Shown: positions 34,898 to 47,042, counted from the stretch's first letter. The stretch is 64,000 bases of DNA from Naasia lichenicola (GCF_004801885.1 NZ_SSSM01000001.1:834261-898260), one strand, 5' to 3'. Notes: generated by a model from the sequence alone, not told the origin. Numbers and translations are program-made.

Positions 34898-35934
34898 GAG
34901 CTGCTCGACGCTGCGATGTAGAGGATGTCGGAGGTGCCGCGCTCGCCGCCGTTCGAGGGCTGATTCACGACCTCCCCGTCGAAGTACATGGTCGAGGAGC
35001 CGCCGCCGTCGAGGTTGTAGGCGGTGGTGGCGCCGAGGCCGATCATGATCTCGCCGAGATCGGGAAGGCTGACGCCCGCGCTGTAGCCGGGACTGCGGCC
35101 GTCGACGACGACGAACACGAGGTGGTTGGAGTCGATCACGCCCACAGCGGTCCTCGGCTGCTCGCCCTGGATCGAGTGGTTGCCGACGTTCGTGTCGACC
35201 TCGACGTCTTCGACGCCGTCGACGACCGCCCCGTCCTCGACGATCGCGGGGCCGAAGCTCAGCGTGTTCCAGACCCCCGCCGCGAGCAGCTCGGCCGCGG
35301 TCGTCTGGGTCTCGTCGTAGACCTGCACCGTGCCGTCGGTATAGAAGGCGAGCCCTTCGCGGGCACCCTCGTCGCGGTAGACGACGCCGTTGCGGATCTC
35401 GATCCCGGTGCTCCGGAAGCCGTAGTAGTCGCCGTTGATGGCGAAGATCGCGTCGTTGTCGGCCGCGATGTCCGAGGTGTTCTCGGTGATGTTCTCGCCG
35501 AACGTGTCGTTCGCGAAGGCGGAGCGGAGCACGGTGGCATCGCTCAGGGTGACGTCGGCGACGTAGTAGGTGACGGTGCTGTCGCCCGAGCCGGTCGTCA
35601 CCGTCGAGATGGTGACGTCGGCGTAATCGGACGAGTAGCTCGTCGCGGTTGTGACGGCGTCTGCATCGCTCGTCGATGCGGCCTCCACCGTGGAGTTGGC
35701 GGCCTCGTAGGCGGAGGCGTCGGTGACCTCGACGTGCGGGATCACGAATCGCTCGAGTGCCCACCAGGCTCCACCTCCCAGAGCGAGCGCGAAGGCGGTG
35801 GCGCTGGCGATGACCGCGCGACGCACCCGGATCCGTGGTCGGCGACGTCGCGGGTCGCTTTCGGAGTCGGCTGGAGTGATGTCGCTCGACGGCGCGTCGG
35901 ACGCACGGGGCGGCGAGGTCGGGTCTGTGCTCAT
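34894..35934 (-). CDS. Membrane-anchored phosphodiester glycosidase (NAGPA domain)
   Basis: A 346-residue protein, first in the operon. A cytoplasmic Arg-rich stretch (about 28-40) precedes one membrane anchor (A-V-I-A-S-A-T-A-F-A-L-A-L-G-G-G-A-W-W-A), leaving the rest outside. A short Ser/Thr linker leads to the NAGPA domain (about 105-345) with A-I-N-G-D-Y-Y-G-F, R-T-A-V-G-V and the signature N-L-D-G-G-G-S-S-T-M. Relatives cleave sugar-1-phosphate diesters. Extracellular action on phosphodiester-linked sugars fits a polymer made or displayed by the rest of the operon. No clear promoter was identified upstream, in a 115-nt gap. Confidence 0.85.
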   Translation of the reverse strand: MSTDPTSPPRASDAPSSDITPADSESDPRRRRPRIRVRRAVIASATAFALALGGGAWWALERFVIPHVEVTDASAYEAANSTVEAASTSDADAVTTATSYSSDYADVTISTVTTGSGDSTVTYYVADVTLSDATVLRSAFANDTFGENITENTSDIAADNDAIFAINGDYYGFRSTGIEIRNGVVYRDEGAREGLAFYTDGTVQVYDETQTTAAELLAAGVWNTLSFGPAIVEDGAVVDGVEDVEVDTNVGNHSIQGEQPRTAVGVIDSNHLVFVVVDGRSPGYSAGVSLPDLGEIMIGLGATTAYNLDGGGSSTMYFDGEVVNQPSNGGERGTSDILYIAASSSS

Positions 35935-36049
35935 CCCCCGAGCATCGGCGGCAGCCCTAAGCGCCGAGACTGCGACGGCTGGCCATCGGATCAGCGAGGC
36001 TATGCGTCCGCCAAGAACGAGCGAGGCCGCTCAGGCGTCGGAATCGACC

Positions 36050-37114
36050 TCACGGGGATCGGAGGATGGCGGCTTCCTTTTCGGGATCCAGGCCCAGCAC
36101 CGGGCGATCCATCCGCTGCGGAGCGGCCCCGCCGATCGATCGCAGCCAGGACCAGGTGTCGGCGACCGTCTCCTGAAGTGGACGATGGCGCAGCCCCGCG
36201 GCGACCGCCGTGCTGACGTCGCTCTCGTGCATCGCCTGATGATCCTCACCCTGGGGCAGCCAGATCGGGAGCTCGATCCACGGGGCCACCCCAGCAGAGA
36301 GCAGCAGGTCCTCGTCGACCCAACGCAGACGCGTCGGTCGGTCGGTCGGCGCGGCCGCAGCGATGCATGCCTGGAGCAGCTCCCCCATGCTGAACCGATC
36401 CGCGGGAGAGACGACGTCGAACGCGCCTCCGGCGTTCTCGGCCGTGGCGAGGAGGAGTGCGAAGGCGGCGAGGTCGCGCGCATCGACGTACTGGATGCCG
36501 TACTCCGGGCGTCCTGGCGCGAGCACCTCCCCGCCGCGGGCCATGCGGGCCAGCCACCAGGGCAGTCGGCCGATGTTCTCGTGCGGCCCGAGGATGAGCC
36601 CAGCGCGCAGCAGCGTTGCGCGCTCGCCGAAGGACTGGAGCACCGCGCGCTCGCCGCCGGCTTTGACCCGGCTGTAGTCGCGGGACGGGTCCACGGCGGT
36701 CAGCCGGTCCGGGTCAGAGCCTTCGGGGTCGCCGTCGTCGGCGGAAGCCGCGACGACGGGTGCCGTTTCATCGGCGCCCGCCGGCAGCGGGTCGGCATAG
36801 ACCGACCGTGTCGAGACGTAGAGGTAGCGCTCGGTCAACGGCTCCAGGATGCGGGCGGTGTCCCGCACGGCGTACGGCTCCCAGGACCAGGTGTCGAGCA
36901 CCGCGTCCCAGCCGGCCCCCGCGCCCTCGAGCACGCTCCTCAGACCTGCCGCGTCCCGTCGGTCGGCGACCAGAGTGGTGATCTGCGCGTCCCTCGAGTC
37001 GATAGCCGGCTTCGTGCCGCGATTGAGCATCGTCACGTCGTGTCCCGCCGCGACGGCCTCGGCGACGAGCGCTCGACCGACGAACTCGGTGCCGCCCAGG
37101 ATCAGGATCCGCAT
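36050..37114 (-). CDS. NAD-dependent epimerase/dehydratase family protein
   Basis: A 354-residue extended SDR. The nucleotide motif is I-L-G-G-T-E-F-V-G-R (residues 5-14). V-S-T-R-S-V-Y is the catalytic Ser region, and D-Y-S-R-V-K is the Y-x-x-x-K active site. Later motifs L-R-A-G-L-I-L-G-P-H-E-N-I-G-R and Y-V-D-A-R-D-L-A are typical of actinobacterial reductases related to isoflavone-reductase-like SDRs. Start ATG 37114 is chosen over an upstream ATG because it places the Rossmann motif at residue 5; GATACT lies 6 nt upstream, a near match to the local leaderless pattern. Substrate unknown. Confidence 0.8.
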   Translation of the reverse strand: MRILILGGTEFVGRALVAEAVAAGHDVTMLNRGTKPAIDSRDAQITTLVADRRDAAGLRSVLEGAGAGWDAVLDTWSWEPYAVRDTARILEPLTERYLYVSTRSVYADPLPAGADETAPVVAASADDGDPEGSDPDRLTAVDPSRDYSRVKAGGERAVLQSFGERATLLRAGLILGPHENIGRLPWWLARMARGGEVLAPGRPEYGIQYVDARDLAAFALLLATAENAGGAFDVVSPADRFSMGELLQACIAAAAPTDRPTRLRWVDEDLLLSAGVAPWIELPIWLPQGEDHQAMHESDVSTAVAAGLRHRPLQETVADTWSWLRSIGGAAPQRMDRPVLGLDPEKEAAILRSP

Positions 37115-37214
37115 CGGACGAGTATCCGTCAGGAGTCGTGCGGGTCGCACCCCGTTCTGCTCAGGGCGGCGGCCGATGTCGAGGCCGCCGCAGACCCGCC
37201 GCAGCTCCCCCGGA

Positions 37215-38105
37215 TCAGGAGGACTGGCGGGCGGTGGCGATCACGTGGGTACGGAACAGCTCCGCCGACGGGCGAAGCCGTCGGGTGGTCGACCAGCCGA
37301 TGCTCACCGTGCGGTAGGCCGCCGAGTCGGTGAGCTCGAGATAGCGCACGCTCGGCCGCTCGAGCACATCGGTGTGATGAGCGGGCACGATGGCCACTCC
37401 GAGCCCGGCGGCCACGAGTCCCAGGAGGGTGGGCACGTCGTCGCCCTCGAACGCGACCTGCGGCTCGAAGCCGGCGGCCTGACACAGGGCGTCCGTCAGT
37501 CGACGCAGCCGGTAGGCCGCTCTGAGGGTCACGAACGACTCAGCCGAGGCCTGGCGAAGCGCGATCGACTCCTGCTCGGCGAGCGGGTGGTCGCGGTGGG
37601 TGGCGAGACGCAGCGGCTCGACCATCAGAGGCCGCCAGCCGACGTCGTCGCTGCGCGGAGAGGTGGTCGTGATCAGGATGTCTGCGCCCTCGGCGAGGAG
37701 CCTCGGCGCGGCGATCTCATCGCGGATCTGGTTCAGCTCGAAGCGGATGTCGGGGTGCTCGGCGCGGAACGAGGCCAGCAGATTGGGGATGAGCCAGGTG
37801 CCGAGCGAGCCCTGGAAGGCGATGACCACGGTGCCGCTGTCGGGTGACATCTCGTCATTGACGGCGGAGAGCCCGTCGTCGAGCTCGTGCAGCACGACGT
37901 CCACGTAGCGCTTGAAGATCGCGCCGGCGCGGGTCATCCGCAGGGTTCGACCGGTTCGCTGCAGCAGGGGCGCGCCGACGTCGCGCTCCAGGCGGGCCAG
38001 CGCTCGTGAGACCCCGGGCTGGGTCAGGCCCTCCAGCTCGCTGACCTCGGTGACGGTGGTTCCGTCCGCCACCTGCTGGAACCAGCGCAATGCATCCGTG
38101 TCCAT
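37215..38105 (-). CDS. LysR-family transcriptional regulator
   Basis: A 296-residue LysR-type regulator: an N-terminal HTH (L-R-W-F-Q-Q-V-A-D, V-S-E-L-E-G-L-T-Q-P-G-V-S-R-A-L-A-R-L-E) and an effector domain from residue 90 (V-V-I-A-F-Q-G-S-L-G, I-P-N-L-L-A-S-F-R). The C-terminal half resembles the CynR/GltC class. Of three in-frame ATGs (38138, 38111, 38105) the last is preferred: TAGAGT at 38113-38118 is exactly 7 nt upstream of it, consistent with a leaderless transcript. A small gene is divergent at 38214, and a palindrome between them may be the autoregulatory operator. Confidence 0.85.
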   Translation of the reverse strand: MDTDALRWFQQVADGTTVTEVSELEGLTQPGVSRALARLERDVGAPLLQRTGRTLRMTRAGAIFKRYVDVVLHELDDGLSAVNDEMSPDSGTVVIAFQGSLGTWLIPNLLASFRAEHPDIRFELNQIRDEIAAPRLLAEGADILITTTSPRSDDVGWRPLMVEPLRLATHRDHPLAEQESIALRQASAESFVTLRAAYRLRRLTDALCQAAGFEPQVAFEGDDVPTLLGLVAAGLGVAIVPAHHTDVLERPSVRYLELTDSAAYRTVSIGWSTTRRLRPSAELFRTHVIATARQSS

Positions 38106-38112
38106 ATCCATG

Positions 38113-38118
38113 ACTCTA
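38113..38118 (-). promoter_or_regulatory. TAGAGT -10 hexamer of the LysR gene
   Basis: Spacer to ATG 38105 is 7 nt, but only 1 nt to ATG 38111, so it selects the shorter protein. Confidence 0.5.
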
Positions 38119-38119
38119 C

Positions 38120-38136
38120 GGCATATGTTGCATGCC
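38120..38136. promoter_or_regulatory. Candidate LysR operator palindrome
   Basis: GGCATATGTTGCATGCC has 5-nt inverted arms (GGCAT/ATGCC) around 7 nt. It abuts the -10 of the LysR gene and lies in the divergent gap with the 38214 gene, where autoregulatory LysR boxes usually occur. Confidence 0.35.
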
Positions 38137-38213
38137 AACTAGGCATTGGACGCATGAGTCATTGCTCGTCACACTGGATACGGCGCTTCACACATACAGA
38201 AAAGGGACACACA

Positions 38214-38444
38214 ATGCTTCCAGTCAACGGCCTCCAGGGGCTCGCACAGCTCCCCGCCGCCATCGCCGAATTCCGCGCCGAGCGCCGGGTGCTCCGCGCC
38301 GCCCGCGCCCAGCAGCACGAGCTCGAGCTGATGCTCCGCAGCTACAGCTCGGCCTCGGATCGCGCCGAGATGGATGCGATCCTCGGACGCTACGAGGAGT
38401 CGCCCACCCACCGCGCGTGGGATGCGGTCACCGCGACCTCCTGA
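38214..38444 (+). CDS. Small helical protein of unknown function
   Basis: A 76-residue protein with a good Shine-Dalgarno (AAAGGGA, 7 nt before ATG). The sequence is mostly helix with heptad-like spacing (F-R-A-E-R-R-V-L-R-A-A-R-A-Q-Q-H-E-L-E-L-M-L-R), suggesting a coiled coil, and ends in a conserved-looking R-A-E-M-D-A-I-L-G-R-Y-E-E. There is no membrane span or signal. It is divergent from the LysR gene and may be its target. I do not recognise a family. Confidence 0.65.
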   Translation: MLPVNGLQGLAQLPAAIAEFRAERRVLRAARAQQHELELMLRSYSSASDRAEMDAILGRYEESPTHRAWDAVTATS

Positions 38445-38570
38445 TCGGCTTCGAGCCCACCGGCTCGTCACGTTCACCCGACGGCGTCGGCCCCGTTCTC
38501 GAACGGCGGCCGGCGCCGTTCGTCGTCGTCGCGCCGTCCGACGAGAGCACCACGAACGGCACGGCGGCGA

Positions 38571-39347
38571 TCAGCCCCGTTCCGACTCCGCGAGCGCCCG
38601 GCGCCGATCGCGTTCCTCATCCGCGGCCGCGGCCTCCTCGACCGTGGGTGCGGTTCCTCCCAGCTCGCGCGGCTGCCACCACTGACCCGTGCCGTCTTGA
38701 GCGTAGTCGCGCTGGAGCCCGCCGGTCAGCTCCTGGAGGGTGCTGCGCAGCTCCGCCGTCCGTTCGGCGACGGAGTCCGAGGGGGTAACGAGGAGTGGCG
38801 CACCGAACGCGAAGTCGACCTCGACGCCGATCCGGTCGCGGAGTCGGATGCGACGGTTCTTGGTGAGCAGACGCTGTCCGCCCCAGACCGCCACCGGGAT
38901 CACCGGCACCCCGGCCTCGGCCGCGAGCCGGACCGCGCCCGACTTCAGCTCGCGGACGGTGAAGCTCGCGCTGACGCCGGCCTCCGGGAACACCCCGATG
39001 ATCTCGCCGCGCCTCAGCGCCTCGACGGCGGTGGCGTACGCATCTCCACCGGCCTTCATGTCGACCTCGATGTGCTTCATGCCCCGCAGCAGCCAGCCGA
39101 CGAGCGGCTTGTCGAAGGCGCGCTTGGTGGCCATGAAGCGCACCCGACGGCGGTTGTGCAGCCAGGTCTGCCACTCCACCAGCGCGAACTCGAGGTAGCC
39201 GAAGTGGGTCATCGCGAATACGGCGCCGCCCGTCGAGGGGATGTGCGCAAGACCGGTTGCCCGGCGCTTCAGCCTCAGCCCCGCGAAGAACGCGCGCCCG
39301 ATCCCGATCGCTACGACGTAGACGGGCTCAGGGGTGCGGCGGGCCAT
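38571..39347 (-). CDS. 1-acylglycerol-3-phosphate acyltransferase family protein
   Basis: A 258-residue PlsC-type acyltransferase. Motif I is T-H-F-G-Y-L-E, that is H-x4-E where H-x4-D is expected, and motif III is F-P-E-A-G-V-S (usual F-P-E-G-T-R-S). The motif between them carries K-R-A-F-D-K-P-L-V-G. Motif IV is V-P-V-I-P-V-A-V-W-G. The last 30 residues are charged and probably disordered. It would acylate lysophosphatidate or a related lipid at the inner membrane face. ATG 39347 is supported by TAGCGT 7 nt upstream; an in-frame GTG at 39356 is rejected. Confidence 0.8.
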   Translation of the reverse strand: MARRTPEPVYVVAIGIGRAFFAGLRLKRRATGLAHIPSTGGAVFAMTHFGYLEFALVEWQTWLHNRRRVRFMATKRAFDKPLVGWLLRGMKHIEVDMKAGGDAYATAVEALRRGEIIGVFPEAGVSASFTVRELKSGAVRLAAEAGVPVIPVAVWGGQRLLTKNRRIRLRDRIGVEVDFAFGAPLLVTPSDSVAERTAELRSTLQELTGGLQRDYAQDGTGQWWQPRELGGTAPTVEEAAAADEERDRRRALAESERG

Positions 39348-39354
39348 ACCCGTC

Positions 39355-39360
39355 ACGCTA
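39355..39360 (-). promoter_or_regulatory. TAGCGT -10 hexamer of the acyltransferase gene
   Basis: Spacer to ATG 39347 is 7 nt; it overlaps the alternative GTG start and so argues against it. Confidence 0.6.
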
Positions 39361-39407
39361 GGCGGCCTCTCTGCGAAGCCGCCTGACCGACCAGTTGCGC
39401 GGCTCGA

Positions 39408-41309
39408 CTACGAGCCGTGCCGCGGCTTGCGCGGCGGGCGATCGTCGCGGTCCGGCCGCGGAGCGCGATCCGGCCGGTCGCCGCTGTCGCGACGCTTGCC
39501 GGGTGCACCGCGATCGGGACGCAGCTCGATGAGTCGGCCGCTGATCCGCGTGCCGCTCAGCCGGTTCAGCTGGTCGCTCGAGAGCTCCGACAGGTCGACG
39601 AGGGAGAAGTCGGGACGGATGTCGATCGCTCCGAAGTCCTCGCGCTGCAGGCCGCCCTCGTTGGCCAGGGCGCCGACGATCTGGCGAGGCTCGACCTTGT
39701 GCCGGCGACCCACCGCGATCCGGTAGGTGACGCGCGACGAGTCGGAGCCGCGGCTGCGGCGCTCGCGTTCGGGCCGGTCGCCGCGGTCGCGCCCGCCGTC
39801 GCGATCGGGGTCGAGGCGCTCGTAGCGCTGCGAGCGCTCGTCCTCGGGCGAGAGCAGCAGAGGGGTCTCGCCCTGTGCGACGACGGCGAGCGCCGCGGCA
39901 ACATCAGCTTCGGGCACGTCGTGGTGCTCGACGTAGTGGGCGATGATCCCGCGGAAGCGCTCGATCCGCTCGCCCTGCTCGAGGGCGCTCGTGATCGCGT
40001 CGTCGAAGCGGCTCAGCCGGGTGGCGTTGACGTCCTCCGCGCTCGGCAGCTGCATCTGAGTGAGCGGCTGCCGGGTGGCGCGCTCGATCGAGGTGAGCAT
40101 GCGTCGCTCGCGCGGCGTGACGAAGCTGATCGCGTCGCCGGTGCGTCCTGCTCGGCCGGTGCGACCGATCCGGTGCACGTACGACTCGGTGTCGATCGGC
40201 AGGTCGAAGTTGACGACGTGGCTGATCCGGTCGACATCCAGGCCGCGGGCGGCGACATCGGTGGCGACGAGGATGTCGAGCTTGCCCGATTTGAGCTGGT
40301 TGACGGTCTTCTCGCGCTGGGCCTGGGCCACATCGCCGCTGATCGCCGCGGCGGTGTAGCCGCGCGCGCGCAGCTTCTCGGCCAGGGTCTCGGTCTCGTT
40401 CTTGGTGCGGACGAAGACGATCATCCCCTCGAAGTTCTCGACCTCGAGGATGCGGGTGAGGGCATCCACCTTCTGCTGGTACGAGACGACCAGGTAGCGC
40501 TGGGTCGTGTTGGCGGAGGTCGTCGTCTTGCTCTTGACGGTGATCTCTTCGGGATCGCGCAGGTACTGACCCGAGATGCGGCGGATGGCGGCCGGCATCG
40601 TGGCGGAGAAGAGGGCCACCTGCTTGTCGACGGGGGTGTCGGCGAGGATCGTCTCGACGTCTTCGGCGAAGCCCATCTTGAGCATCTCGTCGGCCTCGTC
40701 GAGCACGAGGTACTTGAGCTCGGACAGGTCGAGGGTGCCCTTGTCGAGGTGATCCATGATCCGGCCGGGCGTGCCGACGACGACGTGCACGCCGCGACGC
40801 AGGGCGGACAGCTGCGTGCCGTAGGCCTGGCCGCCGTAGACGGGCAGCACCCGGACCCCGCGAAGGTGCGACGCGTACTTCTCGAAGGCCTCGCAGACCT
40901 GGAGCGCGAGCTCACGGGTGGGTGCGAGCACCAGTGCCTGAGGGGTGCTCTGGGAGACGTCGAGGCGGGACAGGATGGGCAGCGCGAAGGCCGCGGTCTT
41001 CCCGGTTCCGGTCTGGGCCAGGCCGATCACGTCGCGACCCGCGAGCAGCGGCGGGATGGTCGCCGCCTGGATCGCGGACGGTGTCTCGTAGCCCACATCC
41101 TTGAGGGCCTTGAGGACGGAGTCGCTCAGGCCGAGGTCGTTGAAGGTGAGCTGGTCCCCATCGGCGGACGGAGCAGCGGCGGACGGAGCAGCGGCGGAGG
41201 CTGACTCGGTGGAGTCGGAGTCGACTGCGGTGGTTTCGGGGGTGTCTGACTGCGGAGATTCGGAGGAGGTGGATGCCTCGTCATGCTCGGCGTGCTCTGA
41301 AGAAGGCAT
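39408..41309 (-). CDS. DEAD-box ATP-dependent RNA helicase (CsdA/DeaD type)
   Basis: A 633-residue RNA helicase. An acidic Ser/Thr-rich leader (1-55) precedes the Q motif, then motif I A-Q-T-G-T-G-K-T, Ia P-T-R-E-L, Ib T-P-G-R-I, II D-E-A-D, III S-A-T, V A-T-D-V-A-A-R-G-L-D and VI H-R-I-G-R-T-G-R-A-G. After the helicase core there is a DbpA-like RNA-binding domain (Y-R-I-A-V-G-R-R-H-K-V-E-P-R-Q-I-V-G-A-L-A-N-E) and an Arg/Asp/Pro-rich basic tail. Such enzymes assist ribosome assembly and mRNA turnover, often in the cold. TACCCT 6 nt before the ATG indicates a leaderless message; the longer ORF to 41498 is rejected. Confidence 0.95.
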   Translation of the reverse strand: MPSSEHAEHDEASTSSESPQSDTPETTAVDSDSTESASAAAPSAAAPSADGDQLTFNDLGLSDSVLKALKDVGYETPSAIQAATIPPLLAGRDVIGLAQTGTGKTAAFALPILSRLDVSQSTPQALVLAPTRELALQVCEAFEKYASHLRGVRVLPVYGGQAYGTQLSALRRGVHVVVGTPGRIMDHLDKGTLDLSELKYLVLDEADEMLKMGFAEDVETILADTPVDKQVALFSATMPAAIRRISGQYLRDPEEITVKSKTTTSANTTQRYLVVSYQQKVDALTRILEVENFEGMIVFVRTKNETETLAEKLRARGYTAAAISGDVAQAQREKTVNQLKSGKLDILVATDVAARGLDVDRISHVVNFDLPIDTESYVHRIGRTGRAGRTGDAISFVTPRERRMLTSIERATRQPLTQMQLPSAEDVNATRLSRFDDAITSALEQGERIERFRGIIAHYVEHHDVPEADVAAALAVVAQGETPLLLSPEDERSQRYERLDPDRDGGRDRGDRPERERRSRGSDSSRVTYRIAVGRRHKVEPRQIVGALANEGGLQREDFGAIDIRPDFSLVDLSELSSDQLNRLSGTRISGRLIELRPDRGAPGKRRDSGDRPDRAPRPDRDDRPPRKPRHGS

Positions 41310-41441
41310 CCCATAAGGGTAGCCGCCCGACCCGCTTCCCGGCACCGCGCTCTTCGGGGGCGGAGAAGGTGGAAAGAAGGCCGAGATCAGGTCCTCAGAT
41401 CGTCGCGCGATGGGGCATGGGACGTGCGCACACCGCGGCGA

Positions 41442-41513
41442 TGCGCGCAAGCGGACTGTGCGCGGATAGCGCCCTCGAACACGCGGAATCAGCCGCATCT
41501 CCGCTTGCGTGCA
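41442..41513. repeat. Imperfect inverted repeat
   Basis: TGCGCGCAAGCGGA at 41442-41455 is matched inversely, 13 of 14, by TCCGCTTGCGTGCA at 41500-41513, with weaker pairing outside. It lies in the 267-nt gap between the Clp gene and the DEAD-box helicase gene. Confidence 0.5.
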
Positions 41514-41528
41514 CCTGCGGGAGATGCG

Positions 41529-41555
41529 GGAGGGCCGCCCGATGGGCGGCCCTCC
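41529..41555 (-). terminator. Hairpin terminator of the Clp ATPase gene
   Basis: A perfect 12-bp GC stem (GGAGGGCCGCCC and its complement) with a 3-nt loop, 22 nt beyond the Clp stop codon. No U-tract follows, as is common for actinobacterial terminators. Confidence 0.7.
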
Positions 41556-41576
41556 TGATCCGGGAGCTGGTGCGGA

Positions 41577-44132
<2,556 letters not shown>

Positions 44133-44151
44133 TCAGACCTCCTGGTTGAAA

Positions 44152-44172
44152 CTTGAGTGCCTACGACTCAAG
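44152..44172. promoter_or_regulatory. HAIR operator (HspR-binding inverted repeat)
   Basis: CTTGAGT and ACTCAAG flank exactly 7 nt, an exact match to the actinobacterial HspR-associated inverted repeat. It is centred about 30 bp upstream of the Clp start codon, next to a TTGACT that could be a -35. Confidence 0.85.
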
Positions 44173-44256
44173 TCAACGTTGAGGAGCTCCGAACATTCCC
44201 TGTCGATGCGATCCGCGAGCCTGTTCGCCGGCGGCGGAAAGCGGAGGCGACGCTGT

Positions 44257-44940
44257 CTAGATGAGGCCGCGCAGAAGCTCTTCCGGGCTGCGGCCCTCGG
44301 CGCGGGCGCGTCGGAGCAGCCGGCCGTGCTCCTCGGAGGTCAGCTGCAGCGTCAGCTCGTGCAGCTGAGGCTCGTCGAAGTCGAACAGCGACGCCGGCTC
44401 GTCCCGCTCCTCCGCCCTGCTGGCCGCCTTCGCGACTGTGGCGGGTGGCACGGTCGCGCGCTCCGGCGAGGTGGGCGTGACGCCGAATCCCGGCCCTTCC
44501 GGCACGCTCGTCCCGCGCTGATAGGCCTCCGCCGCCGCACGGGCCCGCACATCCGCGGCCTCGTTGAGCTCGTGGCCGACGTGCCCCTTGACCCATTCGA
44601 AGCGGTACTTCCGGCCTGTGATTGCCTCGTCGAGCTCCTTGATGAGGTCGAGGTTCATGACGGGCTGGCCGTCGCCCTTCCGCCAGCCCTTGCGCTTCCA
44701 GCCGGGCATCCACTTGGTGACGGAGTTGATGACGTACTGGCTGTCGCAGAGCACGAGGAGATCCTCGCCGGCGCCCTCGGTGGCCCGGAAGAGCTCGAGC
44801 ACGGCCTTGAGCTCGCCCATGTTGTTGGTGCCGTGCTTCCACCCGCCGGCGGCCCAGCGGTCGTCGTCGATGTACCAGGCCCAGCCGGACGGGCCCGGAT
44901 TCCCGAGGGCGGATCCGTCTGCTGCAGCGGTGATCGTCAC
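44257..44940 (-). CDS. rnhA: Ribonuclease HI
   Basis: A 227-residue RNase H that degrades the RNA of RNA-DNA hybrids. The catalytic carboxylates are all visible: D8 (A-A-D-G-S), E43 (N-N-M-G-E-L), D66 (L-C-D-S-Q-Y) and D130 (N-E-A-A-D), with His in K-G-H-V-G-H. A 75-residue C-terminal extension beyond the usual domain ends in L-T-S-E-E-H-G-R-L-L-R-R-A-R-A-E-G-R-S-P, a short helix-rich module that looks like a ribbon-helix-helix-type tail. Start is GTG 44940, supported by TACGAT 6 nt upstream; the ORF is open 190 nt further but the extension antisense-overlaps the next gene. Confidence 0.9.
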   Translation of the reverse strand: MTITAAADGSALGNPGPSGWAWYIDDDRWAAGGWKHGTNNMGELKAVLELFRATEGAGEDLLVLCDSQYVINSVTKWMPGWKRKGWRKGDGQPVMNLDLIKELDEAITGRKYRFEWVKGHVGHELNEAADVRARAAAEAYQRGTSVPEGPGFGVTPTSPERATVPPATVAKAASRAEERDEPASLFDFDEPQLHELTLQLTSEEHGRLLRRARAEGRSPEELLRGLI

Positions 44941-44946
44941 CCGTCC

Positions 44947-44952
44947 ATCGTA
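44947..44952 (-). promoter_or_regulatory. TACGAT -10 hexamer of rnhA
   Basis: Spacer to the GTG start is 6 nt. A divergent -10 for the next gene lies 40 bp away. Confidence 0.5.
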
Positions 44953-44991
44953 GGGAACCGGCCGGAACGCTCCTCGCGGCGGACCGAGGCT

Positions 44992-44997
44992 TAGGCT
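44992..44997 (+). promoter_or_regulatory. TAGGCT -10 hexamer of a leaderless promoter
   Basis: It is exactly 7 nt before the ATG at 45005. It is the strongest evidence that the very short ORF at 45005 is a real gene. Confidence 0.6.
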
Positions 44998-45004
44998 CGA
45001 GAGG

Positions 45005-45196
45005 ATGGATGCCGAAGAGCGTCGCCAACGGGCGGCGGAGCAGGAGAAGCGCGCCGACGACATGCTCTGGTCGATCCACAGCGGCGGCGACATGTTCGCC
45101 GAGACCCTCGCCCTGGCCAACGAATTCACGGATCGTCATACCGCCCGATTCGGCTCGTGGCTCCGCGGACTGCGAAGGCCGCCGGAGACGCGCTGA
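45005..45196 (+). CDS. Small charged protein of unknown function
   Basis: A 63-residue protein, mostly helical, with a charged N-terminus (D-A-E-E-R-R-Q-R-A-A-E-Q-E-K-R) and a basic C-terminal end (L-R-G-L-R-R-P-P-E-T-R). It has no membrane span. It is divergent from rnhA and is followed after 2 nt by the KTSC-domain gene, so the two probably form an operon. I do not recognise a family; the coding call rests on the promoter position and on codon usage like its neighbours. Confidence 0.55.
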   Translation: MDAEERRQRAAEQEKRADDMLWSIHSGGDMFAETLALANEFTDRHTARFGSWLRGLRRPPETR

Positions 45197-45198
45197 CC

Positions 45199-45408
45199 GT
45201 GGACATGGTCCGGGTCGAGTCGGACAGCCTCCGAGCTGTCGGGTACGACCACGGGACGGGCACGCTGCGGGTGGCCTTCCGCAACGGCGGTCTGTACGAC
45301 TACTACGACGTGCCCGCCGATCTCTTCGAGGCCCTGCTCGCCCCGCACTCCTGGCGACGGCTGAGCGAGCAGGTCAAAGACCACCGGTACCGGCGGATCG
45401 ACGGCTGA
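45199..45408 (+). CDS. KTSC-domain protein
   Basis: A 69-residue protein that is a single KTSC domain (PF13619): V-x-S-D-S-L-R-A-V-G-Y-D at the N-terminus, L-R-V-A-F-R-N-G-G-L-Y-D-Y-Y-D-V-P in the centre and a final A-P-H-S-W-R-R-L-S-E-Q-V-K-D-x-x-Y. The K-T-S-C residues that name the family are only partly kept. It may be a nucleic-acid-associated domain, but no function is proven. The GTG at 45199 with GGAG upstream is preferred; an ATG two codons on is possible. It converges on the ABC-F gene. Confidence 0.75.
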   Translation: MDMVRVESDSLRAVGYDHGTGTLRVAFRNGGLYDYYDVPADLFEALLAPHSWRRLSEQVKDHRYRRIDG

Positions 45409-45420
45409 AAGGCTCGCCGT

Positions 45421-47016
<1,596 letters not shown>

Positions 47017-47042
47017 CCGTCGAGTCTCCCAGTCCTCACGAG

